A stretch of 64,000 bases of DNA from Rheinheimera sp. EpRS3 (lineage in GTDB: Bacteria > Pseudomonadota > Gammaproteobacteria > Enterobacterales > Alteromonadaceae): contig NZ_LNQS01000001.1 in the NCBI RefSeq assembly GCF_001513785.1, forward strand, positions 310,001 through 374,000, written 5' to 3'. The notes under the pieces are model-generated. The model was not told where the DNA came from. It saw nothing but the letters and a program-made list of their open reading frames with translations, and searched no databases. This document shows positions 1-7,180 of this stretch, piece by piece. Within the stretch, counting starts at the first letter, position 1; the number at the start of each line of letters is the position of its first letter. The translations under genes and the position numbers were made by a program.

Positions 1-1
1 C

Positions 2-697
2 TTTAACTACAAAGTGCTGCTAGATAATGATCTGTTAGCGTTTTGCGTGCCTTGCGCCAGCCCAATGGCATTTCCGCTGTTGTTTCCGTATAAAACTCCG
101 GGCTGGTTTGAGTTGCATACCGATCACCGGCAGCAGCATCGTTTTGTCTGTATAAACCAGCAGCAATATTGGTATAGCGGGCATTTTTTAAGAACGCACG
201 GCGAGCCGCTGGGGCAGTTAATGCTATCGATCTGGCTAAAGCAGGTTACAGAGGGTAAATATATTGCACGGCATAATATTGAGCGGTTAGGCCACTATCT
301 GAGCGGGCAGAGCAAAGATTCAAGCGGCAGCACTATTTCTGGTAGTGCTGCGCAGCTAAAACACGCTTTACAACACTACGAGGCCTGTAGGCACAGCAAT
401 AAATTACTTGCCGGGCAAACACAGCAATACGCTGCGTTACGGCATAAAGAGCAACTACCGCAGTGTTATAGCATTAAACATTTTGGCAGCCAGCAATGGC
501 TGCATTACACGCACGCCAGCCGGGCTTTTACCCGGCAGTATTACTACTATTGTTACCCGCTGTCAGAGCAGTTTTACCTAAAAATCCGTTTTGCGTACAA
601 AGCAAATTTACCGGCCTATTTTCACTACTGGCATGCCAACGCACGTGCGGCAGAGCACAGCATTATGCAAAGCATCAGGCTGCACACTGCAGATTAA
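2..697 (+). CDS. Hypothetical protein, 5' end outside window
   Basis: The frame is open from the first bases of the window (codons for F-N-Y-K precede the GTG at 14), so the gene almost certainly begins upstream and about 231 C-terminal residues are visible. I do not recognise the family. The protein is rich in His, Gln, Tyr and Trp, has no obvious membrane segment, and contains a Cys-Val-Pro-Cys pair near its visible start (about residues 15-18). The C-terminal half is aromatic-rich (runs of Tyr near codons for residues 180-185). It reads toward the lipase, but 372 bases separate them, so a shared transcript is uncertain. A smaller open frame in another phase at 496-705 is a shadow of this one. 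Confidence 0.6.
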   Translation, partial: FNYKVLLDNDLLAFCVPCASPMAFPLLFPYKTPGWFELHTDHRQQHRFVCINQQQYWYSGHFLRTHGEPLGQLMLSIWLKQVTEGKYIARHNIERLGHYLSGQSKDSSGSTISGSAAQLKHALQHYEACRHSNKLLAGQTQQYAALRHKEQLPQCYSIKHFGSQQWLHYTHASRAFTRQYYYYCYPLSEQFYLKIRFAYKANLPAYFHYWHANARAAEHSIMQSIRLHTAD

Positions 698-1069
698 CCT
701 GGTAATTTGTGGCCTGACTGTATTTAAAAGCCATTAAGTTGTCTGGGCATGGCACAAAAACAAAAATAGTTTGAGCAATCACTTTAAACAGTGTTTTAGC
801 TGCTTTTTATCTACCTAAAAAGCATACCGCCGGTGTAAGGCTGCTGTGGCGCTATTCACATTTTTCTCTGTTTAAGAAAATTCAAACACCGGTACCGGTT
901 TAGCTGGTCTGGCAGCTTGCTGGCAGCAAAATCAGTGTATTGCATTCAAAGTGAACTGGTCTATCTTGTTGGTGGAGTTGTAATGAGCCTGACGGAAAGG
1001 GCGGCAGAATAATAACGATAATCTTAGCAAGAACCCTGTTTCAGCAGAGAAAAGACGAGGACAACCCAA
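698..1069. other. Intergenic region upstream of lipase
   Basis: This 372-base gap has no convincing gene. It holds a perfect 12-bp palindrome (ACCGGTACCGGT, 888-899), a possible operator, and a nine-codon open frame (983-1012, peptide MSLTERAAE) preceded by GGAG at 974-977, which could be a leader peptide. The lipase ribosome-binding site (GAGG about 10 bases before ATG 1070) is clear. I see no strong sigma70 promoter. Confidence 0.4.
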
Positions 1070-2119
1070 ATGAAAAAATCTACCCTGCTTTTACTGGCGG
1101 GCCTGTTTAGCGGCGCGGCGCAGGCTGCTGTGGGCGGTTATCCGGTGGTATTGGTACACGGTTTTCAGCCAGATAATTTAGCCAGCCGGCCTACCGGCAG
1201 CCAGGTAAGCACTAATGGTGCAGAGTATTGGGCCGAGTACTGGCGCGACCGCGCCGATGTGCGTATTGACTGGCCATCGCAAGAACGGGTGGCCGGTAAA
1301 ATTGCCAGTGACTATGTCTGGCCTAAGTTGCAACAGCTGTCACAAAATGGCATCTGCGCCAGCGGCTGTATTTTTGTGTCGCACTCTACCGGTGATTTAG
1401 TTACCCGTTACATTATTGATAACCAGGCGCTGTGGCTGCAAAACGCGGGCTTACAACCGCTGAATATTGTCGCGACGTTTGATTTCGCCGGTGCTGGCGG
1501 CGGGGTAGAACTGGCCGATTTAGCAGTCAATGTCGCCGGTGGCTCCGGCCTGATTGATGGCGCGCTGCGGCTGGCCATATCTTTGTGGCTGGGGCAAATA
1601 CCGTCACCGTCTAACATTGGTGTGTTAAACGATTTACGGGTAAACACTGCACGCCAGTTAGCCGCTTTCCCCGACAGCCGGGTGCCGCGCTTACGTTTTG
1701 TTGGCGCCGGATCTGACTTTTTAGGTGCCACCGGTGCATTTTTGCCAGGTGAGGATGACGGCGTAGTGGCCAGCCATTCCAGCTGCGGTGCGGCCAGCGC
1801 TGGCAGCTTTAACAGTTGTTCACGCAGCGTGGCCTTTGACGGCAAGTTGGCATCGGTTAGCGGGCCAGCCAGCTTTATGCCGTACCATTACCCGATGTTA
1901 ATGAGCGAAGGCTACAGTCACAGCGATGTTATTGCCAATAGCGCCACTGATGAAGTGACAGCCGCCAGCAATAGCGTAAATTATTTAAATGGCGAGCGGC
2001 TGCAATTTAATACTTTTGACGAAAACCGTGGCTGGTGGGTGTTTAGCTCGCGTTATCGCATAGTGCGTAACTCGAATAACACCAGTATGTCGGCCCTGGT
2101 GTATCAGGCAGCGAACTAG
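1070..2119 (+). CDS. Secreted triacylglycerol lipase/esterase (alpha/beta hydrolase)
   Basis: Residues 1-20 form a Sec signal peptide (MKK, Leu-rich core, cleavage near AQAA). The mature protein opens with a lipase-type oxyanion stretch, PVVLVHGF (residues 25-32). The nucleophile elbow is S-H-S-T-G (residues 104-108, Ser106), a variant of GHSxG with Ser in the first position. Asp229 or Asp230 (GEDDG) and His284 (GYSHSD) are good candidates for the rest of the triad. Cys residues at 96/100 and 239/250 may form disulfides in the periplasm or outside the cell. The predicted role is hydrolysis of lipid esters outside the cytoplasm; the substrate cannot be told. It is followed after only 5 bases by a membrane-anchored protein in the same direction, so the two are probably co-transcribed. 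Confidence 0.85.
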   Translation: MKKSTLLLLAGLFSGAAQAAVGGYPVVLVHGFQPDNLASRPTGSQVSTNGAEYWAEYWRDRADVRIDWPSQERVAGKIASDYVWPKLQQLSQNGICASGCIFVSHSTGDLVTRYIIDNQALWLQNAGLQPLNIVATFDFAGAGGGVELADLAVNVAGGSGLIDGALRLAISLWLGQIPSPSNIGVLNDLRVNTARQLAAFPDSRVPRLRFVGAGSDFLGATGAFLPGEDDGVVASHSSCGAASAGSFNSCSRSVAFDGKLASVSGPASFMPYHYPMLMSEGYSHSDVIANSATDEVTAASNSVNYLNGERLQFNTFDENRGWWVFSSRYRIVRNSNNTSMSALVYQAAN

Positions 2120-2124
2120 CATTA

Positions 2125-3162
2125 ATGAAAAAGTGGTTATTATTAAGCCTGTCAGCGGTGCTGGCAGGCTTATGGTTTTTCTGGCCACAACCGGCAACGG
2201 TGGTGCCAAAAACAGCGCCGAAAATTATAACGCCGCCCGAGGTCGTTGAGCCGGCTAATACGCCGGCAGCTAAGCCGCAGCAAATTAACGTAACTGAAAA
2301 AATCCCCCAGCCGGTAAGCGAAAGCTTTAAATTACTGGCCAGCGCTTATGCCACAGAGCTTGAGCTACCGCCGTATTCCCGGCCGCTAAGCGCGGATGAT
2401 GAACACTTGCTGGCGCCAAACCGCTATATTCCACAAACCGTGCCCCTTGAGGGCGGTGCCAGCGCAACGATAGTGCTGCCAAAATTCCGCTTTAGCTACC
2501 CCGAGGACATACCGGTAACGCTGCAGGTAAGTGGTATTCAGGTTTTAGATGTTAGTGTGGCGCTTAGTGCAGAAAGCTCAAACACAGTAGTGGCCACTGA
2601 CGAACTGCGCGGTACAGCGGCTAACTGGTCTGCTACCTTAGATGCACAAGATGACTGGAACGGCGCTTTTGAAATCATCGTGAACTTTAGCGCCAACGGC
2701 CAGCAGCAAGTGCTAAAAACCGGTATTGAATACAGCCACCCGGTAGCCACTATTACCGGCGTGGGTGATAGCCATGCCGTAGGTAGTGATATGCTAATTC
2801 CGGTAAAAGTAACCGTACACCAAGCCGGTTATTACCGCTTACGGGCCAATTTATTTACCGAACAACGCCAGCCGTTAGCCCTGCTAACCGGCAACGCCAA
2901 GCTAAGCGAAGGCCAGGGTGAAATAACCTTACGGGCCTTTAAAGCGGTGCTGCAACAGCAAAGCGGGCCTTATATTTTAGGCACCTTTGTGCTGGAAAAG
3001 CGCCCGGCCGTGCCTGGCGAATTAACCCAATATGGCGACAGTGAAAAAGCAGAATATAAGCTGGATTACTTTGCGTTAAGCCAGCTAACCGACGAACCCT
3101 GGCAACCTGATGCTGAAGAGTTGCAGCGCCTGCAGTTTTTACAGCAGATGGCCGGGCAGTAA
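2125..3162 (+). CDS. Membrane-anchored protein of unknown function, lipase-linked
   Basis: A single N-terminal hydrophobic segment (about residues 4-20, ending in WFFWPQP) anchors the protein, with a Pro/Thr/Val-rich linker (about 22-60) before a periplasmic part. The body looks all-beta, with repeated Gly/Thr/Val-rich strands and the phrase HSHPVATITG-like around residues 205-215, suggesting Ig-like or jelly-roll folds, but I do not recognise a named domain. It starts 5 bases after the lipase stop. Classical lipase foldases (Lif/LipB) also are N-anchored proteins of about 340 residues encoded directly after lipase genes, yet I do not see a convincing foldase sequence signature here. A lipase partner or a structural periplasmic protein are both possible. 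Confidence 0.6.
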   Translation: MKKWLLLSLSAVLAGLWFFWPQPATVVPKTAPKIITPPEVVEPANTPAAKPQQINVTEKIPQPVSESFKLLASAYATELELPPYSRPLSADDEHLLAPNRYIPQTVPLEGGASATIVLPKFRFSYPEDIPVTLQVSGIQVLDVSVALSAESSNTVVATDELRGTAANWSATLDAQDDWNGAFEIIVNFSANGQQQVLKTGIEYSHPVATITGVGDSHAVGSDMLIPVKVTVHQAGYYRLRANLFTEQRQPLALLTGNAKLSEGQGEITLRAFKAVLQQQSGPYILGTFVLEKRPAVPGELTQYGDSEKAEYKLDYFALSQLTDEPWQPDAEELQRLQFLQQMAGQ

Positions 3163-3170
3163 TAACGCAT

Positions 3171-3686
3171 TTAAGGCCGGTGTTTACTTAGCTTACGCTG
3201 CAGAGTGCGCCGGTGCATCCCCAGCAATTCTGCGGTGCGGCTGATATTACCGCCGTGCTCGGCCAGTACACGGTGAATATGCTCCCACTCCAGTTGCTCG
3301 GGCGATAACAGTACGGCAGTGTCAGCGGCTGTGCCGTTTTGCGCCTTGCCGGTTATAGCCTGTTCCAGTTGTAAAAAATCGACCGGTTTGGTCAGGTAGT
3401 CGTCGGCCCCCAGCTTTACGGCCTGAATCGCATTGGCAATGCTGGCATAACCGGTAAGCAAAATAATACGGCATTGTGGTAATGCGGCCCTAAGCGGGGC
3501 AATAAAGCTTAAGCCCGACTGGCTGGCAAAGCGTAAATCCAGCAAATAGGCCTGCGCTTGTTGGGCGATTAACTGCTCTGCGGTGATGGCATCGGCGTAA
3601 GTAGTAACACTAAAACCGCGCTGGCCAAAGCGCCGGGCCAGGGCACCAAGCAATACGCTGTCATCATCGACAATAACCAGGTGCAT
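3171..3686 (-). CDS. Response regulator, RegA/PrrA/RoxR family
   Basis: The receiver domain (1-115) has the acidic pair D7-D9, phospho-acceptor Asp50 (AYLLD) and Lys100 (LTKP). A short linker leads to a C-terminal Fis-type helix-turn-helix (about 130-170) with NISRTAELLGMHRRTLQRKL, very close to the highly conserved RegA/PrrA DNA-binding helix. RegA-type regulators control redox-responsive genes (respiration, carbon and nitrogen use) with the membrane kinase RegB. Its ATG overlaps the kinase stop by one base (TGATG), so the two are translationally coupled. It converges on the lipase-linked gene with 8 bases between. Candidate binding sites are listed separately at 5131, 5995 and 10818. Confidence 0.88.
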   Translation of the reverse strand: MHLVIVDDDSVLLGALARRFGQRGFSVTTYADAITAEQLIAQQAQAYLLDLRFASQSGLSFIAPLRAALPQCRIILLTGYASIANAIQAVKLGADDYLTKPVDFLQLEQAITGKAQNGTAADTAVLLSPEQLEWEHIHRVLAEHGGNISRTAELLGMHRRTLQRKLSKHRP

Positions 3687-4996
3687 CAGTTGTGCTCAAC
3701 TTTTGGCCGCGGAATATCAATCCGCGTTAGCGTGCCGTTATCCAGGTTACGCCGGCGCACCGTGCCGCCCAGCCGTTCAATAGACACATTCGCCAAAAAC
3801 TGACCAATACCCAGCCCCTGCTCACTTTGTTGTGGCAATTTACCCAGCTCGGCCAGGCGGTTGTCGGATAAGCCTTCACCAAAATCATAAATACTAATAC
3901 TAAAGCCACTGTCCTGCAGGGCAATCGCCACCTTTAGCTCAGCACAACCATTGGCCACACTGGCATCGGCGGCGTTATCGAGAATATTAATCAGCGCCGC
4001 ACCAAAACCCTGGCTGTCGGGCAGGGTAAAGTCAGCAGCGGCAATGGTTTTATCAATAGCTAAACCAATGTCGGGCCGGCTGTTCAGCCAGCGGTCTATA
4101 TGCTGCTCTGTTAGCACAAGCAGTGGTTGTGGCGCGTCGTCGCGGCGTAAACTGCCGGCGTCCTGGCGTAGTTGCTGCACAATTTGCTGGCAGCGGTTTA
4201 ATTGCAGGCGTAAATCGGTTAACGCCGGGCTACTGTTATCAACAGCAATTTCGTCGCAGAGCAAATTCATCGTTTGAATTGGGCTGGCTAAATCGTGGGC
4301 GGCATTGGCGGCAAAGGTGGCCAGCGCCAGCATTTGCTCATGGCGCACTTGTTGTTGTTGCAGCTCACTGATTTTACGTGACTTTAGCCGGATTAAATTG
4401 GCCTGGGCATTAATAAACCAGCTAATCAGAATGGCCGACAAAGCAAAAGCCCACCACATTTGCAGCATATGCTGGTTAAAAGCACTGCCATCATCGCTGC
4501 TATGCATGTGGTTGTGCTGGGCGTGCTCTGCCTGTTGCAGCAGTTGATCTACATCGGGAATGGTTAAATCGCCAATCAGCAACAGCAGGCTATAAGCCAT
4601 GATGGCCAGCATGGCGATAATATAACAAACCCGGCCCGGCAGCATGACTGCTGCAACCGCTACCGGCAGCAATAACAACGCCACCAGACCGTTACTTACG
4701 CCGCCGCTTAATAACAGCAGGCAGCCCAGCAGCAATACGTCCAGGCAGCAGCTAATGGCATAAATACGCGCCAGGTGGCTTTGTGCACCGGCAAATAGCC
4801 TTGGAATAACATTGGTAGAAATGTGCGTAAGTAGTAACAGCCAAATAAGCGGCCAGGAGCTGACAGGGTAGTCAAATAACCAACCGGCCACAGCGGCGGT
4901 TGCTTCAAAGCCAATAAGCCCCCAGCGAAAATTAGCAAATTGCTGCAGCTGGTGGCGCGGTGATAATTCGGTGGAGATAATCAGTTTTTGGGCCAT
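3686..4996 (-). CDS. Redox-sensing histidine kinase, RegB/PrrB/RoxS family
   Basis: About six membrane helices occupy residues 25-200, followed by a dimerisation/H-box with His234 (AAHDLASPIQ) and an ATPase domain (N-box ILDNAADAS about 337-345; G-boxes DFGEGLS and QGLGIG). RegB proteins carry a quinone-binding heptad GGxxNPF in the membrane part; here it reads GGVSNGL (98-104), so the last two positions differ. The redox-active Cys after the H-box appears conserved as Cys269 (NRCQQI). A periplasmic or loop insertion is His-rich (EHAQHNHMHSSDD, about 157-169), which could bind metal. The kinase is first in a two-gene unit with the RegA-like regulator. Its start, ATG 4996, is not preceded by a strong ribosome-binding site. 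Confidence 0.88.
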   Translation of the reverse strand: MAQKLIISTELSPRHQLQQFANFRWGLIGFEATAAVAGWLFDYPVSSWPLIWLLLLTHISTNVIPRLFAGAQSHLARIYAISCCLDVLLLGCLLLLSGGVSNGLVALLLLPVAVAAVMLPGRVCYIIAMLAIMAYSLLLLIGDLTIPDVDQLLQQAEHAQHNHMHSSDDGSAFNQHMLQMWWAFALSAILISWFINAQANLIRLKSRKISELQQQQVRHEQMLALATFAANAAHDLASPIQTMNLLCDEIAVDNSSPALTDLRLQLNRCQQIVQQLRQDAGSLRRDDAPQPLLVLTEQHIDRWLNSRPDIGLAIDKTIAAADFTLPDSQGFGAALINILDNAADASVANGCAELKVAIALQDSGFSISIYDFGEGLSDNRLAELGKLPQQSEQGLGIGQFLANVSIERLGGTVRRRNLDNGTLTRIDIPRPKVEHN

Positions 4997-5023
4997 AGCT
5001 TTACATCGGCTTCAGATAAAAAG

Positions 5024-5042
5024 ACGGCTGCCAGGCAGCCGT
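5024..5042. other. Hairpin in regB leader
   Basis: ACGGCTG and CAGCCGT form a perfect 7-bp stem around a CCAGG loop, about 28 bases upstream of the kinase start codon. There is no strong T-run in the kinase direction, so it may be a leader structure or a relic terminator. Confidence 0.35.
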
Positions 5043-5130
5043 TTGCAAAATGTCAGAAAAGACTAAACCATTGCAGCGGTAATGTCATGTCTGAGCTTTT
5101 AGTGTAACCCCGCCAGCAGTTTACGTCGCT

Positions 5131-5147
5131 GTGGCAAATTGTCGCAG
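5131..5147. promoter_or_regulatory. RegA/RoxR-like box upstream of regBA
   Basis: GTGGCAAATTGTCGCAG. The arrangement G-N-G-R-C ... G-N-C-G-C matches the half-sites described for RegA/RegR/PrrA binding (GNGRC-spacer-GNCGC). It lies about 135 bases upstream of the kinase start, where autoregulation would be expected. Near-identical copies lie at 5995 and 10818. Confidence 0.45.
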
Positions 5148-5229
5148 TAGCGGAGGTATTAAGCATGGCTTTACCAAACGACATGCCAGACCTATATTGT
5201 GGGTGCGTAGCCTAAAGCTGCATTTCAAT

Positions 5230-5246
5230 TTTTCAAATGTTGAAAA
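5230..5246. promoter_or_regulatory. Inverted repeat before toxin-antitoxin operon
   Basis: TTTTCAA and TTGAAAA are perfect 7-bp inverted arms separated by ATG, ending 22 bases before the toxin ATG. Type II toxin-antitoxin operons are usually autorepressed through such a palindrome, bound by the antitoxin's helix-turn-helix. Confidence 0.5.
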
Positions 5247-5267
5247 TGTACCCTATTGGAGTATACT

Positions 5268-5636
5268 ATGATTTATAAAACCAAGGTGTTTGCGACTTTA
5301 ACTAAGAAAGAGCCGTTATCTGACGCTGATCTTATCAAGGCGTGTAAGGAATTGAGCGAAGGGCTGTTTGATGCAGATTTAGGCGGCAATGTTTATAAAA
5401 AGCGCATTGCATCCGGTAACAAAGGTAAAAGTGGCGGCTATCGCACTATCGTTGGCACTGTTATCGGCAGCAAGTATTTTTTCCTGTACGCTTTTGCTAA
5501 AAGCGACAGGGCTAATATCAACTCAAAAGAGAAATTAGCACTAAAAGAATTAGCAAAAGAGTTTCTGGCATTGAGCGCGGATGAGCTTAACCAACTCGTC
5601 AAAGAGGGTGAGCTTGTAGAGGTAGGTAATGTATGA
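5268..5636 (+). CDS. RelE/ParE-type toxin of a type II toxin-antitoxin pair
   Basis: I place the start at ATG 5268 because GGAG (5258-5261) sits six bases before it; an in-frame TTG at 5256 overlaps that site. The 122-residue product is basic in the middle (KKRIASGNKGKSGGYR, about 41-56) and contains the strand FFLYAFAKSDRANI, typical of the COG4737 branch of RelE-superfamily toxins that are encoded before their antitoxin (HigB-like order). The likely activity is ribosome-dependent mRNA cleavage, inferred from the family. Its stop overlaps the antitoxin start (ATGA). The gene is AT-rich compared with its neighbours, which suggests recent acquisition. Confidence 0.82.
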   Translation: MIYKTKVFATLTKKEPLSDADLIKACKELSEGLFDADLGGNVYKKRIASGNKGKSGGYRTIVGTVIGSKYFFLYAFAKSDRANINSKEKLALKELAKEFLALSADELNQLVKEGELVEVGNV

Positions 5637-5935
5637 GTGATATTTTAAAAGCGGTGCATAAAACTGCGAAAGGCTTACATAAATCAGGGGTTATTGACAA
5701 GACCACCATGAGAAAATTTGATGCACTGTGTTTAACCAGCGTGCATGAATTTACACCAGATCAAGTGCGTACTTTGCGGCTTAAATATAACCTTTCACAA
5801 CCTGTATTTGCTCGCTACTTTAATGTGAGTGACAAACTCGTAAAAAAATGGGAACAAGGCGAAAGTAAACCTAAAGGCGCTGCTTTAAAAATGCTATCTC
5901 TGGCAGAAAAAAAAGGCCTTGAAGTAATAGCATGA
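5633..5935 (+). CDS. XRE-family antitoxin (HigA-like)
   Basis: This 100-residue protein has a helix-turn-helix of the XRE type in its C-terminal half (about 45-95). The pattern RTLRLKYNLSQPVFARYFNV-S-DKLVKKWEQGESKPKGAAL is the standard recognition-helix arrangement of HigA/MqsA-like antitoxins. It would neutralise the upstream toxin by direct binding and repress the operon through the palindrome at 5230-5246. The ATGA overlap with the toxin gives translational coupling. I see no clear terminator behind it. Confidence 0.85.
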   Translation: MSDILKAVHKTAKGLHKSGVIDKTTMRKFDALCLTSVHEFTPDQVRTLRLKYNLSQPVFARYFNVSDKLVKKWEQGESKPKGAALKMLSLAEKKGLEVIA

Positions 5936-5994
5936 GTTACTACTGAAGTAAGCCTGCATCCCTACAGCAGAAACTGCAGACGTTTATCAGTGCA

Positions 5995-6011
5995 GTGGAA
6001 AATTGTCGCAG
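5995..6011. promoter_or_regulatory. RegA-like box copy behind antitoxin
   Basis: GTGGAAAATTGTCGCAG differs by one base from the 17-mer at 5131, so the two copies bracket the toxin-antitoxin pair. It is about 180 bases upstream of the TIR gene. It may be a regulatory box or part of a duplicated flank left by insertion of the pair. Confidence 0.35.
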
Positions 6012-6071
6012 CGGTGTAGTGGATTAAAAGCAGTAGTTTGTTGCAGCAAAATTCCTACATCATAAAAATCC

Positions 6072-6101
6072 TTGATTTACATTCAATTAGCAGCCTAGAC
6101 T
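6072..6101 (+). promoter_or_regulatory. Possible sigma70 promoter of TIR gene
   Basis: TTGATT (6072-6077), 18-base spacer, TAGACT (6096-6101). The match is moderate and it is the best-placed candidate in the 255-base gap before the TIR gene. Confidence 0.35.
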
Positions 6102-6191
6102 GGATAAAATTCTGGAACTTGCGGGATCTTTAATACGCATCTCGCGGATTCTGATCCTTGAAATTAGCTGTGATACCAATAAGGAGTGTCT

Positions 6192-7061
6192 ATGAGCGTT
6201 AGTGTGTTTTTAAGCCATAATCACAAAGACAAGGATTTTGTTAGGCGGCTTGCCACAGATATTGAAAGTCATGGAATTAGAGTTTGGTTAGATGAAGCGG
6301 AAATGAAAGTTGGCGATTCCCTAATTCAAAAAATTAGAGAGGGTATTGATAACGTTAATTATTTTGCGGTAATCCTATCAAATAACTCAGTCAAAGCGCC
6401 TTGGGTCGAAAATGAACTTGATGTTGCCATGAATTATCAGATTGCGGGAAAAATAAAAATACTACCCATAATTCTTGAAGAGGTTGAGCTACCTAGTTTC
6501 TTGCCCGGTAAGTTTTATAGTGATTTTTCTAAAATAGAATCGTACAACATTGAACTGAAAAAACTAATAACCAGCATGGGGATAGCCTTTAATAAAAATG
6601 TTGTATCTCCCAGGGATAGTGCAAGCTTAGCGCAGTCTTTAGACTCGGCAATTATGATTGGCTTACCTATTATGTCGTCGCCATTTCATAGGCCTTATCA
6701 GTATCTTGGTATGGCTATACCTGACGTAGAAAAAATTGTTGGTGTAAAAGCAAATGAAGCTCGGAATATAATTGTTGAAAGTGAACATTGTAAAATGGTG
6801 CTCTGGGGGGAAGGGAATTTTGTAAGTTTTGTTGAGGTAGATTTATTAAAAACAGCACCTCACTCTCAAAATGCAGAATTCAACAGTGAGGCTTTATTAG
6901 GTGCTTTAAGTATAGGGGTTCATGAATTAGAGCTTGTCAGGAAAAAAACTAATTTCCATACTTATTTTGATCACAAAAAGCGAATGAAAGTGACTGCTAG
7001 TTGCTTATATGAAGGAGCTCCACTTTCTGTGAGTTTTGGAACCAAGTATTACAACATGTAA
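6192..7061 (+). CDS. TIR-domain protein with unrecognised C-terminal domain
   Basis: ATG 6192 is chosen because AAGGAG (6181-6186) lies five bases before it; a GTG at 6186 overlaps that site. Residues 1-130 form a TIR domain: SVFLSHNHKDKDFVRRL at the start, the BB-loop region WLDEAEMKVGDSL (32-44), and WVENE (71-75), which aligns with the WVHKE of SARM1 whose Glu is catalytic, making Glu75 the candidate NAD-cleaving residue. Residues about 140-289 form a separate domain I do not recognise; it is neither a SAVED, STING nor TPR domain by eye. Bacterial TIR proteins often act in anti-phage defence by depleting NAD+ or making signal nucleotides. The gene is AT-rich and stands alone beside a toxin-antitoxin pair, fitting a small acquired defence patch. 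Confidence 0.85.
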   Translation: MSVSVFLSHNHKDKDFVRRLATDIESHGIRVWLDEAEMKVGDSLIQKIREGIDNVNYFAVILSNNSVKAPWVENELDVAMNYQIAGKIKILPIILEEVELPSFLPGKFYSDFSKIESYNIELKKLITSMGIAFNKNVVSPRDSASLAQSLDSAIMIGLPIMSSPFHRPYQYLGMAIPDVEKIVGVKANEARNIIVESEHCKMVLWGEGNFVSFVEVDLLKTAPHSQNAEFNSEALLGALSIGVHELELVRKKTNFHTYFDHKKRMKVTASCLYEGAPLSVSFGTKYYNM

Positions 7062-7180
7062 GATCGTTTTATCAAACAAAGGTAGCTAACTCGAGTGGAA
7101 TAGCTGCTTTGAGTGCTAACAGTTAGTCTGTTTTTCATCAGTAAGGTAGGATATTTATGTGTTATAAAACAATGGGCCAC

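Noticed and set aside
1408-1845. Open frame of 145 codons on the minus strand across the lipase
   Set aside because: It lies fully opposite a well-supported secreted lipase, has no ribosome-binding site and reads as low-complexity Ser/Ala/Pro sequence, so it is a mirror of lipase codons.
5256-5270. TTG 5256 as start of the toxin
   Set aside because: GGAG lies within the codons that follow it, so it is the ribosome-binding site of ATG 5268.
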